NCBI RefSeq assembly: GCF_014192395.1
Contig: NZ_JACHXW010000017.1
Location: 1 to 64,000 of the forward strand
DNA length: 64,000 bases
From: Paenibacillus endophyticus
Lineage (GTDB): Bacteria; Bacillota; Bacilli; Paenibacillales; Paenibacillaceae
Reading direction: 5' to 3'
The notes under the pieces were generated by a model that worked only from the letters and a program-made list of their open reading frames with translations, did no database searches and was not told the origin of the DNA. This document shows positions 31,916-40,384 of the stretch, piece by piece. The first letter of the stretch is position 1. The number at the start of each line of letters is the position of its first letter. The position numbers and the translations under genes are program-made.

Positions 31916-34138
31916 ATGTTTGACTGGTTAGGTATGAAGGTAGGATTTCCGCTCTGGGTATCTTGGCAATTGAACAAACAGCTGAAAATGGACGTCGAAC
32001 AAAGCTTCGAAGGCATTGCCGAGACGCGAAAAGAGCTGCTCACTACATGGGCGGCGGATTATTGGACGCATTTAGACCGATTAAGCGGGCAAATGACAGC
32101 GGTGCTCAGTCAATCTGAGGATTCTACTACTTCTACAGTACAGTCACAAATAGAAAGATTATTTGAACGAACATATGCTAGAGCAATCGACTTCACTGAG
32201 CTATTCTTCCTAGATGAAAAACAAACGGTAGTCAGTTCGACCTACAACGCACATGTCGGTGTTGCCTATCCATTAGAAAGCCATTTGCAGCAAGGGCTTG
32301 CCTACACCAAAGAAACCAGCACTCCGCGGAAATGCTTGTTCGGACCCTTTAGTGATCCGATTACGTTGAAGTTGGGAGCGCGCTCGTCATCGTTTCATGA
32401 CCAGATGACATTAATGTTTATGGTGCCGATTGTATTGAACGAAAAAGTTATAGGTACCTTATGCGGACGCGTTCCCAATGATGTGCTGGGCGACTTGATT
32501 CAAAGGGAATCTGGGCATGTGTATCCCGATTCCGGAGACAACTACTTATTTATGGCGAAGGCTGGTTTGAATACGCAGATTGCACCGGGTACCGCCCTTT
32601 CGCGGAGCCGCTTCGAGGATCGTACCTTTACCCACGGAGAGAATCTGAAGGACGGAGTAACGACTGACTGGGGCGTGGTCTCCATTAAAGAGCACACCGA
32701 GCTCGAAATTGTATTTACTGATCCGGCAACCGGTCAGCTGCATCCGGGCGTAGCGAATACGATTCGCAACGGCAATAATTTATTCGTGGAGTTTCCGGGA
32801 TATTCGGACTATAGACATATATCTGTTATTGGCAAAGGCGTTACTTTCCAGCTTCCATATTGTCCGGATCAATGGGGAATGATGTGCGAAGGTGATTTGG
32901 AAGAGGTCTACCGGATCCGAAGCGTCGGTTGGAGACAAAGAAAGCTTCAGCTCATCTCGATTGCGAGCTTAAGCATAATGACTGCGCTGTTAATTGTATT
33001 CATTGCAGCAAGCGCCCCTGTGTGGGTGACGGCAACAGCAGCAGGCATCTTTAATCTTCTTTTCGGTTTAATCTACAGCGGAGTGTTCCAGAAGAAAGAA
33101 TCTGAGCGGGTCGTATCGCATTTGCGCCGAATCAATCGTTTTATCCGCATCAATGCAGAAGGAAAAGGCGACTTGACTCAGCGGTTGACGCTGAATGAAT
33201 TCGATAATGACGAGTCGAAGGAATTAGCGAAATGGATCAATAATATGATCGACTCGTTAGAGGGCATCATGCTGCAAGTTAGACTTGCTTCCTCCGACGT
33301 TTTATCCAGTCAGCATGTGCTGAATGAATCGGCAGCAGTAACCTCGGCGTCAACCGAACGTGTGAGCGGGAAGGTAACGGACATGATCGGCAGTATCAGG
33401 CTGCAGCTTAAGGATATCGACATGGCTAAGGATGCAGCAGGCGATATGCGTACAACGTTGAACCAGCTCGAAGAACAAGCTGCGGAGCAGATAGCCGTTG
33501 CTAAATCCGAGGTTGATCGTATTGGGGAGAAGATGCATCATATCTCCCTCAAGGTGGGGGAATCGAACCAAACGATTCATAAATTTATGGACACCGTTCA
33601 GGAGATTCAAGGCGTGCTGCACGTTATCGAAGAAATATCGGCGCAGACGAATCTGTTGGCACTCAACGCTTCTATTGAAGCAGCAAGAGTTGGCGAACAA
33701 GGACGCGGCTTTGCTGTGGTGGCTTCAGAAATCCGCAAGCTTGCCGATATGACCAAGAAATCGACGGAAGAAGTACATGTCATTACCCGCCATATTTATG
33801 ATGAGGCCAAGCAGGCCTATGCTTCTATGGATGAGGGAACAAGAGTGGTCGAGGAAGGCAATCAGCTCGTTGCCGCAGCAGCGAATACATTGTCGAATGC
33901 GCACGCTGAGGATTTGCGGAAAACGCAAGTCGTTGACGAGGTAGTCCAGCTGATGGAGAAGATCGCACTCGTCAGCAGAGAAAATCGCAAGGTTTCCTCC
34001 GATGTGGAGAGCAAGGTGCAGGAGCTTATTTGCGAAATGACAAACGTTCGGCAAACCTCACAAAGCGTAGAGTCGATTACGACGCTCCTACAGCAATTGG
34101 TCGGTCAATTTAAACTGACGGAATCAAGAATTCGATAG
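31916..34138 (+). CDS. Methyl-accepting chemotaxis protein with an N-terminal sensor domain not preceded by a membrane helix
   Basis: A 740-aa chemoreceptor. The signalling tip EEISAQTNLLALNASIEAARVGEQGRGFAVVA near residue 570-600 is the conserved CheA/CheW hairpin. A HAMP-like segment (about 405-455) precedes it. The only hydrophobic helices are a close pair at about 346-390 (LISIASLSIMTALLIVF and VWVTATAAGIFNLLFGLIY). The Cache-like sensor region (about 60-330, including FMVPIVLNEKVIGTLCGRV) has no helix before it. With two helices the sensor would be on the cytoplasmic side. GGGGGAG precedes the ATG. Ligand unknown. Confidence 0.92.
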   Translation: MFDWLGMKVGFPLWVSWQLNKQLKMDVEQSFEGIAETRKELLTTWAADYWTHLDRLSGQMTAVLSQSEDSTTSTVQSQIERLFERTYARAIDFTELFFLDEKQTVVSSTYNAHVGVAYPLESHLQQGLAYTKETSTPRKCLFGPFSDPITLKLGARSSSFHDQMTLMFMVPIVLNEKVIGTLCGRVPNDVLGDLIQRESGHVYPDSGDNYLFMAKAGLNTQIAPGTALSRSRFEDRTFTHGENLKDGVTTDWGVVSIKEHTELEIVFTDPATGQLHPGVANTIRNGNNLFVEFPGYSDYRHISVIGKGVTFQLPYCPDQWGMMCEGDLEEVYRIRSVGWRQRKLQLISIASLSIMTALLIVFIAASAPVWVTATAAGIFNLLFGLIYSGVFQKKESERVVSHLRRINRFIRINAEGKGDLTQRLTLNEFDNDESKELAKWINNMIDSLEGIMLQVRLASSDVLSSQHVLNESAAVTSASTERVSGKVTDMIGSIRLQLKDIDMAKDAAGDMRTTLNQLEEQAAEQIAVAKSEVDRIGEKMHHISLKVGESNQTIHKFMDTVQEIQGVLHVIEEISAQTNLLALNASIEAARVGEQGRGFAVVASEIRKLADMTKKSTEEVHVITRHIYDEAKQAYASMDEGTRVVEEGNQLVAAAANTLSNAHAEDLRKTQVVDEVVQLMEKIALVSRENRKVSSDVESKVQELICEMTNVRQTSQSVESITTLLQQLVGQFKLTESRIR

Positions 34139-34153
34139 TTTGGAATCAAGCGT

Positions 34154-34244
34154 AAACGGCTGAAGCCGTCCTCTGGCGGCTAAGCTTACGTTTCGCGTAG
34201 AAATATAGAGAAAGTTGGCGAAAAGATATACTTTCCTATATTTC
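34154..34244 (+). repeat. Two-hairpin intergenic repeat, copy A
   Basis: A 91-base unit starting AAACGGCTGAAGCCGTCC, with first-stem closure AAACG/CGTTT and a second stem pairing GAAATATAG (from 34200) with CTATATTTC (to 34244). It matches the minus-strand copy at 2731-2822 in both stems and most of the sequence between. It lies between the chemoreceptor stop and that gene's terminator. Confidence 0.8.
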
Positions 34245-34250
34245 AAGGAG

Positions 34251-34294
34251 AGCTGCATGCAACCGTTTAGATACGGGTGTATGCAGCTTTTTGG
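34251..34294 (+). terminator. Terminator after the chemoreceptor gene
   Basis: AGCTGCATGCA (34251-34261) pairs with TGTATGCAGCT (34278-34288), followed by TTTTTGG. It lies about 110 bases past the stop, beyond the repeat. Confidence 0.75.
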
Positions 34295-34408
34295 CGTGCA
34301 GTCAGATAAAGGGATACGCTCAAAGGATTTAAATGCCCCATACATAATTATGCCATGGAATAGTTATCCTAAGACGGCATGCTATGAATGACGGAAGGAG
34401 AGGGGCAT

Positions 34409-36022
34409 ATGTTCGGACCAGGCTCACAAGGTAATAGCAAAGCAGGGAAAAAGGCAATGAAAAGCTCGCCTCGTGCAGAGAAGCATGAGAAGGAGCAGCT
34501 TGATCCTTATGAGAACAAGCCTCTCTCGCTAACGATATCAGAAAATATGGAAAGCATAAAAAAGGAGCTGGGAGAAAGCCAGGATATTATTTTCCGAGAG
34601 CTGACCCTTGTGGATCGAAACCAAACGAAAGCACTCATCGTGTATGTGCAAGGCATGGTTGACGATGAGCGATTGGATGAATTCATTATTCAGCCGTTGC
34701 ATAGAGAACGGTTTCCGCTCGATGAGCCGGTAGAGCCTAAAGAGCTGCTGGCAGTGATCAAGGCTAATATTTTATCCACTGGCATCGTAACGGATATTTG
34801 CGATTGGAAGCTTTTATTCCAGAAGCTGTTCATGGGCTATGGCATTTTATTCGTCGAGGGCTCGGATCAAGCCGTTGGCGCCAATGTCATAGGCGGAGCT
34901 AGAAGAGGCATAGAGGAACCAAAAACCGAGATGGCAATTCGCGGTCCAAGGGAGGGGTTCACGGAATCTATTCGTACGAATACGTCCTTGCTTCGGCGGA
35001 AAATACGGAGCCCAAAGCTGTGGATGGAGCAGTGGACGATCGGGGAGATTTCGCAAACGCCGGTTAGCATTATGTATGTGAAAGGACTAGCTGACGAGAA
35101 TGTGCTCAAAGATTTGCGTGAGCGGCTGGAGTCGATTCGCATCGACGGTATTTTGGAATCCGGATATATTGAAGAATTGATTGCGGATCAGAAATGGTCA
35201 CCTTTCCCGACTATATTGAGCAATGAACGTCCAGATGCAGTTGCCGGAAATTTGCTTGAGGGCAGAGTTGCGATTCTGGTCGATGGCACACCGTTTGTTC
35301 TTGTTGTACCGGCTATCCTAAATATGTTTTTTCAAGCATCCGAGGATTACTATCAGCGGTTCGATATTGCGACTTTCTTAAGGATGCTGCGCTTTGTATC
35401 GTTTTTGATTGCGCTGCTAATGCCGTCGGTTTATGTCGCTATCGTAAGCTATCATCAGGAAATGATCCCGACACAGCTGCTGTTGAAGCTGGCCGCACAA
35501 AGGGAGGGCGTACCATTTCCGGCGTATCTGGAAGCTTTCATCATGGAATTTGTATTTGAAATTCTGCGGGAAGCGGTTGTTCGAATGCCTAGCGCCGCCG
35601 GGAATACGATCTCAATCGTAGGCGGTTTGGTTATCGGGCAATCCGTAGTAGAGGCTGGCATCGTCTCGCCTGCAGTCGTCATCGTCGTTTCGTTCACCGC
35701 GATCGCCAGCTTCGTCTCGCCTACTTATAGCTTGGGCATTGCAGCGAGGCTATTGCGTTTTATTCTCCTGCTTGCAGCTTCCACATTAGGCTTTTATGGT
35801 ATAGGCCTTGTTGTGCTGCTGCTCCTGTTGCATCTAAGCAATATAAGATCGTTCGGAATGCCGTATATTAAACCTTTTGCTCCATTCTATCTCAATGATA
35901 TGAAGGATACGCTAGTCCGTGCGCCATTGTGGCTGATGCGGAAAAGGCCGCAAAAGCTGGGCAATCAGAATATGGTAAGGCAGGATATTGAGCCGGAGGT
36001 TAGGAAGGAGCCAGAACAATGA
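34409..36022 (+). CDS. Spore germination protein, GerA family (A subunit)
   Basis: The A component of a germinant receptor in the inner spore membrane (537 aa). The ATG at 34409 has AAGGAGAGG 6 bases upstream; the ATG at 34388 has none. A long N-terminal hydrophilic domain (about 1-300) includes the family patterns DCVDxxDVIFRELTL-like ESQDIIFRELTL and DGTPFVLVVPAILNMFFQASEDYYQR near 290. The C-terminal half holds five or six membrane helices with MPSAAGNTISIVGGLVIGQSVVEAGIVSP. The germinant cannot be told from sequence. Overlaps the next gene by four bases. Confidence 0.95.
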   Translation: MFGPGSQGNSKAGKKAMKSSPRAEKHEKEQLDPYENKPLSLTISENMESIKKELGESQDIIFRELTLVDRNQTKALIVYVQGMVDDERLDEFIIQPLHRERFPLDEPVEPKELLAVIKANILSTGIVTDICDWKLLFQKLFMGYGILFVEGSDQAVGANVIGGARRGIEEPKTEMAIRGPREGFTESIRTNTSLLRRKIRSPKLWMEQWTIGEISQTPVSIMYVKGLADENVLKDLRERLESIRIDGILESGYIEELIADQKWSPFPTILSNERPDAVAGNLLEGRVAILVDGTPFVLVVPAILNMFFQASEDYYQRFDIATFLRMLRFVSFLIALLMPSVYVAIVSYHQEMIPTQLLLKLAAQREGVPFPAYLEAFIMEFVFEILREAVVRMPSAAGNTISIVGGLVIGQSVVEAGIVSPAVVIVVSFTAIASFVSPTYSLGIAARLLRFILLLAASTLGFYGIGLVVLLLLLHLSNIRSFGMPYIKPFAPFYLNDMKDTLVRAPLWLMRKRPQKLGNQNMVRQDIEPEVRKEPEQ

Positions 36023-37269
36023 GCCGCAACCTAGAGCGCAAGCGTCAAAACAAGCTGCGTTTATTATGGCGCAAAGGTTTTCTTGTGTGGTCTGCCTGTA
36101 TGCTCATTGTAATAAGCGGCTGCTGGGACCTTCGGTACTTGGACAAGCTGGGCGTGGTGCTCGCGCTTGGAGTAGATGAAGATCCAAGCGGCAAACAGAA
36201 GCTCCAGCTGACTGTGCAGGTGGTGCTCCCCCAAAACGTCGCCGCTGAAAGCAAGAGCGGCATCGGCGGTACGGCAGTAACCAGCTTTACGGAAACGGGT
36301 GATACACTATTTGAAGCGATTCGAAAAATGACGTCAAAAACATCGAGGAGGCTCTTTTTCTCGCATACGCAAATGCTTGTTATCGGAGAATCAATGGCTA
36401 GAACAGGCATATTTCCGTTAGTAGACTTGATCGAACGAAATCCAGATATACGAACCGATATCTCCGTTATCATTACCCGGGGAATGAAAGCTGAGCAGCT
36501 CCTGCAGTTGACGACCCAGCTGGAACCCATTCCTATCAATCAAATCCATGAAATCATACAGGTTAATCAGGCTGCCTACGGGACCAATTTCAGTGTTAAG
36601 GTCAAGGAGCTGACAAGAATGAGAGGCGAAGGGAAACAACAATCTGTTCTCCCATCCATTCGGATTGAGGGAGATAAAGCATTGGGCCATTCGAATGAGA
36701 ATGTGAATAGCATCCCGCCTGCTGCGATTCCTGTGCTGTCAACGATGGCTGTGTTTCGCGAAGGCAAACTGGTTGATTTTTTAAAGCCTAAAGAGTCAAG
36801 AGGATTGTCATGGCTTCATCACAAAATTAAAAGCACGGTGGTTAAGCTGTCCTGTCCTGACTCCGAGGGTAAGCTGATCGTTGAGGTTCAGGATTCAGCG
36901 ATTAAATATAAGGTCAAACGCGATGAAGAAGGGAAACCAATCATAAAGGTGAACGTCCGGATAACGGGAAGCATCCAAGAAATCATGTGTCCGAATGTCG
37001 ATGTGAGCGATGAGAAAGTTTTGAATCAGATTGGCACGATGACGAGTCTGGCAGTAAAGGACGAAATTGAAGAAACAATTAATAAGCTGCAGAAGAAGCT
37101 TCGTATCGATGCGCTTGGCTGGGGGAAAGAAATCTATTTGCAGGAGCCATACGTCTGGAGAAAAATGGGAAAAAATTGGGAGGCCGAATTTCCTTCTGTC
37201 AAAAGTGAAATCGAGTGCAAAACGAACATAGTTGGCTCAGGAATTCGTGGAGAATCTATTGTGAAGTGA
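36019..37269 (+). CDS. Spore germination lipoprotein, Ger(x)C family (C subunit)
   Basis: The C component of the germinant receptor (416 aa), a lipoprotein on the outer face of the inner spore membrane. After a basic N-terminus, a hydrophobic stretch ends in the lipobox VISGC, and CWDLRYLDKLGVVLALGVDED is the typical start of the mature protein (usually CWDxREL). A long beta-rich domain follows. The start codon overlaps the stop of the A subunit (ATGA). The order here is A-C-small gene-B, differing from the common A-B-C. Confidence 0.93.
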   Translation: MSRNLERKRQNKLRLLWRKGFLVWSACMLIVISGCWDLRYLDKLGVVLALGVDEDPSGKQKLQLTVQVVLPQNVAAESKSGIGGTAVTSFTETGDTLFEAIRKMTSKTSRRLFFSHTQMLVIGESMARTGIFPLVDLIERNPDIRTDISVIITRGMKAEQLLQLTTQLEPIPINQIHEIIQVNQAAYGTNFSVKVKELTRMRGEGKQQSVLPSIRIEGDKALGHSNENVNSIPPAAIPVLSTMAVFREGKLVDFLKPKESRGLSWLHHKIKSTVVKLSCPDSEGKLIVEVQDSAIKYKVKRDEEGKPIIKVNVRITGSIQEIMCPNVDVSDEKVLNQIGTMTSLAVKDEIEETINKLQKKLRIDALGWGKEIYLQEPYVWRKMGKNWEAEFPSVKSEIECKTNIVGSGIRGESIVK

Positions 37270-37521
37270 GTGATCAGCATGCTGGGGCCAATCATTCTAG
37301 TGTTGTTCGCCATTGCTACGGGCATTGTTATCTGGAGGCATAATGGTGGAGTTGGGCGTTTTCGAGAAAGAGGCTGGTCCTTGTTTATATTGGTCATTGG
37401 CGCATTATATAGCTTGGCTATACTGTTGAATATGCCCATTCCCAACCCGACAGATTGGATCTCAGCTGTACTTGCGCCTATCTATAAACCGATCTTAGCA
37501 TGGATTGAGGAAGGAATGTAA
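37270..37521 (+). CDS. Small two-helix membrane protein in the germinant receptor operon (possible D subunit)
   Basis: An 83-aa protein (80 from ATG 37279) with two hydrophobic helices (LGPIILVLFAIATGIVIW and WSLFILVIGALYSLAILLNMPI) and a short basic linker. The GTG at 37270 starts directly after the C-subunit stop; no clear binding site is visible, so translation may be coupled. Small two-helix D proteins are known beside several germinant receptor operons of bacilli and change receptor response. The assignment rests on size, helices and position, not on recognised motifs. Confidence 0.7.
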   Translation: MISMLGPIILVLFAIATGIVIWRHNGGVGRFRERGWSLFILVIGALYSLAILLNMPIPNPTDWISAVLAPIYKPILAWIEEGM

Positions 37522-37528
37522 TGCATAT

Positions 37529-38752
37529 ATGAGTAAATTTGCAGGGATAAACAATGCAGAAATTTCTTCAGGGCAGGCTGCGAAAATATTGATAATGTTT
37601 GCCCAGGGCAGCGCTGCGTTAATATTGCCGTCGGCTGTTACGGCAATCGCGAAGCAAGACGGGTGGTTGTCTATGCTGATAGCAGGCCCGTTTAATTATT
37701 TCATCTTACTTGTATATCTGGCATTGGCCGACCGTTTTCCGAACATGTCTCTCGCGCAGTATGCCGAAAAAATTGTAGGGAAATGGGCCGGTAAAGCGCT
37801 CACGTTTATTTACATACTATTTTTTCTCCTATTAAGCGCGCTAGTGCTTCGCAATATTTCAGACTTTATGAGTCTGTCCGTCTTGCCGTTGACGCCGGAA
37901 TGGTTCATCGACAGTACGTTCATGCTGGTCGTCATTTATGGCGTATTCCTCGGCATTGAGACGATCGCGCGAACGGGGGAGATTTTGTTTGGCTGGGGAA
38001 TGCTGGTTATCGTCATTATCATCTTTTCGCTGTTCAATCAGTTCAGTTTCCAAAACTTCGAACCGGTATTATATGAGGGAGTCCTTAGGCCGCTTAAAGG
38101 GGTATATCCGATTTTAGGCTTTCCGATCGGCGAGTTTGTGTTCATAACGGCTATTCTTCCGTTAGTACGGAAGCAGGACCGTAAAAAGCTAAGAAAATCG
38201 TTGAAAACATCAGTTTTGCTCATCACGTTTTTGAGCGTTTTGATTACGGTGTTTCTGGTTGGGGTAATGGGAGTGGACGAGACGAGCCGCAGTCCGTTCG
38301 CTGTCTACGATATGGCCAAAAACATCAATATTGAAGAAATATTGGTTCGTGTCGAAATATTGGTTGCTATGGTATGGATCGGAACCGTTTTTATGAAGCT
38401 CGCCTTATGCGTATACGTATTGGCGGTGCTAACGGCTCAAATGCTGAATTTATCTACCTACCGCACGCTGATCGTTCCGTACGCGTTTATTATCGTTCCG
38501 CTTTCCCTAATCGCGTACCGCAACGTCGCGCATTCCAGAGTTTTTGCCATGGGAGTGTGGACGGTATACAGTCTCTTTCACGGCTTCCTCTTGCCTTTCT
38601 TGCTTCTGATGATAGCGATGATAAGGAAACAAAGGGACAGCAGCGACGGAGGCTTTCCGGAAATAAAACCGCAGAAATCCCAGGATGCTCAGCAGACCGA
38701 CATGACGAATGAGAAGATTGGGACGCCTGACCAGGAGCCGGCGAAAGCTTAA
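37529..38752 (+). CDS. Spore germination permease, GerB family (B subunit)
   Basis: The B component of the receptor (407 aa), an amino acid/polyamine permease-like protein with ten predicted helices that likely binds the germinant. Motifs include ISSGQAAKILIMFAQGSAALILPSAVT near the start and ESTxRSPF-like DETSRSPFAVYDMAKNINI in the middle. ATG 37529 lies 14 bases from GAGGAAGG; TTG 37505 is a less likely alternative. A 40-residue charged tail (SSDGGFPEIKPQKSQ...) follows the last helix. It ends the operon. Confidence 0.93.
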   Translation: MSKFAGINNAEISSGQAAKILIMFAQGSAALILPSAVTAIAKQDGWLSMLIAGPFNYFILLVYLALADRFPNMSLAQYAEKIVGKWAGKALTFIYILFFLLLSALVLRNISDFMSLSVLPLTPEWFIDSTFMLVVIYGVFLGIETIARTGEILFGWGMLVIVIIIFSLFNQFSFQNFEPVLYEGVLRPLKGVYPILGFPIGEFVFITAILPLVRKQDRKKLRKSLKTSVLLITFLSVLITVFLVGVMGVDETSRSPFAVYDMAKNINIEEILVRVEILVAMVWIGTVFMKLALCVYVLAVLTAQMLNLSTYRTLIVPYAFIIVPLSLIAYRNVAHSRVFAMGVWTVYSLFHGFLLPFLLLMIAMIRKQRDSSDGGFPEIKPQKSQDAQQTDMTNEKIGTPDQEPAKA

Positions 38753-38760
38753 CTCCGTCA

Positions 38761-38789
38761 TAGACGTCAGTGGAAGCATTTGTTATAAT
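38761..38789 (+). promoter_or_regulatory. Candidate promoter of the nuo operon
   Basis: TATAAT at 38784-38789 has a half-matching -35 box (TAGACG at 38761-38766) at 17-base spacing. nuoA starts about 55 bases downstream of the expected start site. Confidence 0.5.
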
Positions 38790-38850
38790 TGTGAGGAAAA
38801 TTGACCAAGCGGCAACGGTCCGTACCTAACGAATTGACGGAGGCGATTGT

Positions 38851-39222
38851 GTGGAAAACTACGCCAATAACTATGTCGTCGTGGCTGTTTTTATCGTGCT
38901 TGGCATCTTGCTGCCAGTTGTTGCATTGACTGTGGGAAGGCTGCTTCGACCGAATAAGCCGAATGCGCTTAAGCAAACCACCTATGAAAGCGGCAATGAG
39001 CCTGTAGGTGAGGGACAGGTCCGTTTCAACATCCGCTATTACTTATTCGCTTTAATGTTTGTCATTTTTGATGTGGAAACCGTTTTCTTATACCCGTGGG
39101 CCGTTGCATATAATAAGCTCGGCTTATTTGTGCTAGTCGAAATGCTGATTTTTGCTGGAATGCTTCTGATTGGTCTTCTATATGCCTGGAAAAAGAAGGT
39201 GCTGAAATGGAATTCAGTTTAG
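38851..39222 (+). CDS. nuoA: NADH-quinone oxidoreductase subunit A
   Basis: Membrane subunit (123 aa, three helices). YESGNEPVGEGQVRFNIRYYLFALMFVIFDVETVFLYPWAV near residue 45-85 is the subunit A signature. The GTG at 38851 has GGAGG 8 to 9 bases upstream. It overlaps nuoB by 16 bases. This is the first gene of the 11-gene complex I operon. Confidence 0.97.
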   Translation: MENYANNYVVVAVFIVLGILLPVVALTVGRLLRPNKPNALKQTTYESGNEPVGEGQVRFNIRYYLFALMFVIFDVETVFLYPWAVAYNKLGLFVLVEMLIFAGMLLIGLLYAWKKKVLKWNSV

Positions 39223-39725
39223 AGTCAATTTCAATAGAAGAACGCAAAGAACTGGAACGCAATGTGTTCATGGGAACCTTGGAGCAGTTGAAAGCATGGG
39301 CAAGAAGCAATTCGCTATGGCCCCTTACCTTCGGGCTGGCTTGCTGCGCAATTGAAATGATGGGTACGGGCGCGTCGCATTACGATTTGGATCGCTTCGG
39401 CGTCATGTTCCGCACTTCGCCTAGGCAGTCGGACGTCATGATCGTGGCAGGCACGGTGACCAAAAAGATGGGTCCTCTGCTTAGAAGATTATACGATCAA
39501 ATGCCTGAACCCAAATGGGTGATTGCGATGGGCTCATGTGCGACGGCCGGCGGACCCTATATTAAATCCTATTCGGTCATAAAAGGCGTTGATCAAATCG
39601 TTCCGGTGGACGTGTATATACCGGGCTGCCCGCCGAACCCTGCAGCGCTTATTTACGGGATCAATAAGCTTCAAGAAAAAATCCGATACGAGGCGAAAAC
39701 CGGGAAGCGGGTGACCGGACGATGA
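39207..39725 (+). CDS. nuoB: NADH-quinone oxidoreductase subunit B
   Basis: Carries the terminal N2 [4Fe-4S] cluster next to the quinone site (172 aa). The four ligand cysteines are in LACCAIEM (two), GSCATAGG and PGCPPNP. GASHYDLDRFGVMFRTSPRQSDVMIVAGTVT is the family signature. ATG 39207 overlaps the nuoA end. Confidence 0.98.
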   Translation: MEFSLESISIEERKELERNVFMGTLEQLKAWARSNSLWPLTFGLACCAIEMMGTGASHYDLDRFGVMFRTSPRQSDVMIVAGTVTKKMGPLLRRLYDQMPEPKWVIAMGSCATAGGPYIKSYSVIKGVDQIVPVDVYIPGCPPNPAALIYGINKLQEKIRYEAKTGKRVTGR

Positions 39726-40378
39726 GCGAGGAGCAAGGCAAGGACGGGGAAAAGCCCGTCGTCCGGGAGGCTCCTGCCGATGCAGAGCGGGAAGCGAAGC
39801 TGAAGGCCGCAGCCGAAGCGCGCGCTGCAAGAGCAGCCGCGAAGGAAAAGACAGAGTCTGAGGCTGGGGAAGCGGCGCCAGAGGTTGCGAAGCCGCCTTC
39901 TCCAAGGCAGCCTGAGCTGGATAGGCTGGCTGCCTTGATAAAGAGCGAGGTTTCGGAATCCGCGGTTGAGGACGCATATTTGAATGAATTGAACGGCGAT
40001 ATGCCTGTCATAATTATAAATAATAGCTATTGGCGTGAAGTATCGAGGCTGTTGAAGGAGCATGGCGAGCTGCAGTTCAATTACCTGCGCAATGTATCCG
40101 GGGTCGACTATGAGACGCATATGGAGGTTGTCTATCATCTGTATTCTCTGAGCACCAAGCGAGAGGCAGCGTTCAAAGTCAAGACTGAACGGGATGCGGC
40201 AGCCGTGTTCTCCGCGACGCCGGTATGGGCAACGGCCAATTGGAACGAGCGTGAAATCTATGATCTGCTTGGGATCGATTTCCCAGGCCATCCGGATATG
40301 CGGCGGATCATGATGCCTGACGATTGGGTAGGGCATCCGCTGCGCAAAGATTACGAACCGATAGACCCGGAGGTGTAG
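39722..40378 (+). CDS. nuoC: NADH-quinone oxidoreductase subunit C, with Ala/Glu/Lys-rich N-terminal extension
   Basis: Soluble arm subunit (218 aa). The catalytic-arm signature is NEREIYDLLGIDFPGHPDMRRIMMPDDWVGHPLRKDY near 175-212. The first 75 residues are a low-complexity stretch rich in Ala, Glu, Lys and Arg (EAKLKAAAEARAARAAAKEK), not part of the known fold. The start overlaps the nuoB stop (ATGA). The extension is read in the correct frame and has a matching start, so it seems real. Confidence 0.95.
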   Translation: MSEEQGKDGEKPVVREAPADAEREAKLKAAAEARAARAAAKEKTESEAGEAAPEVAKPPSPRQPELDRLAALIKSEVSESAVEDAYLNELNGDMPVIIINNSYWREVSRLLKEHGELQFNYLRNVSGVDYETHMEVVYHLYSLSTKREAAFKVKTERDAAAVFSATPVWATANWNEREIYDLLGIDFPGHPDMRRIMMPDDWVGHPLRKDYEPIDPEV

Positions 40379-40384
40379 GCAGCC

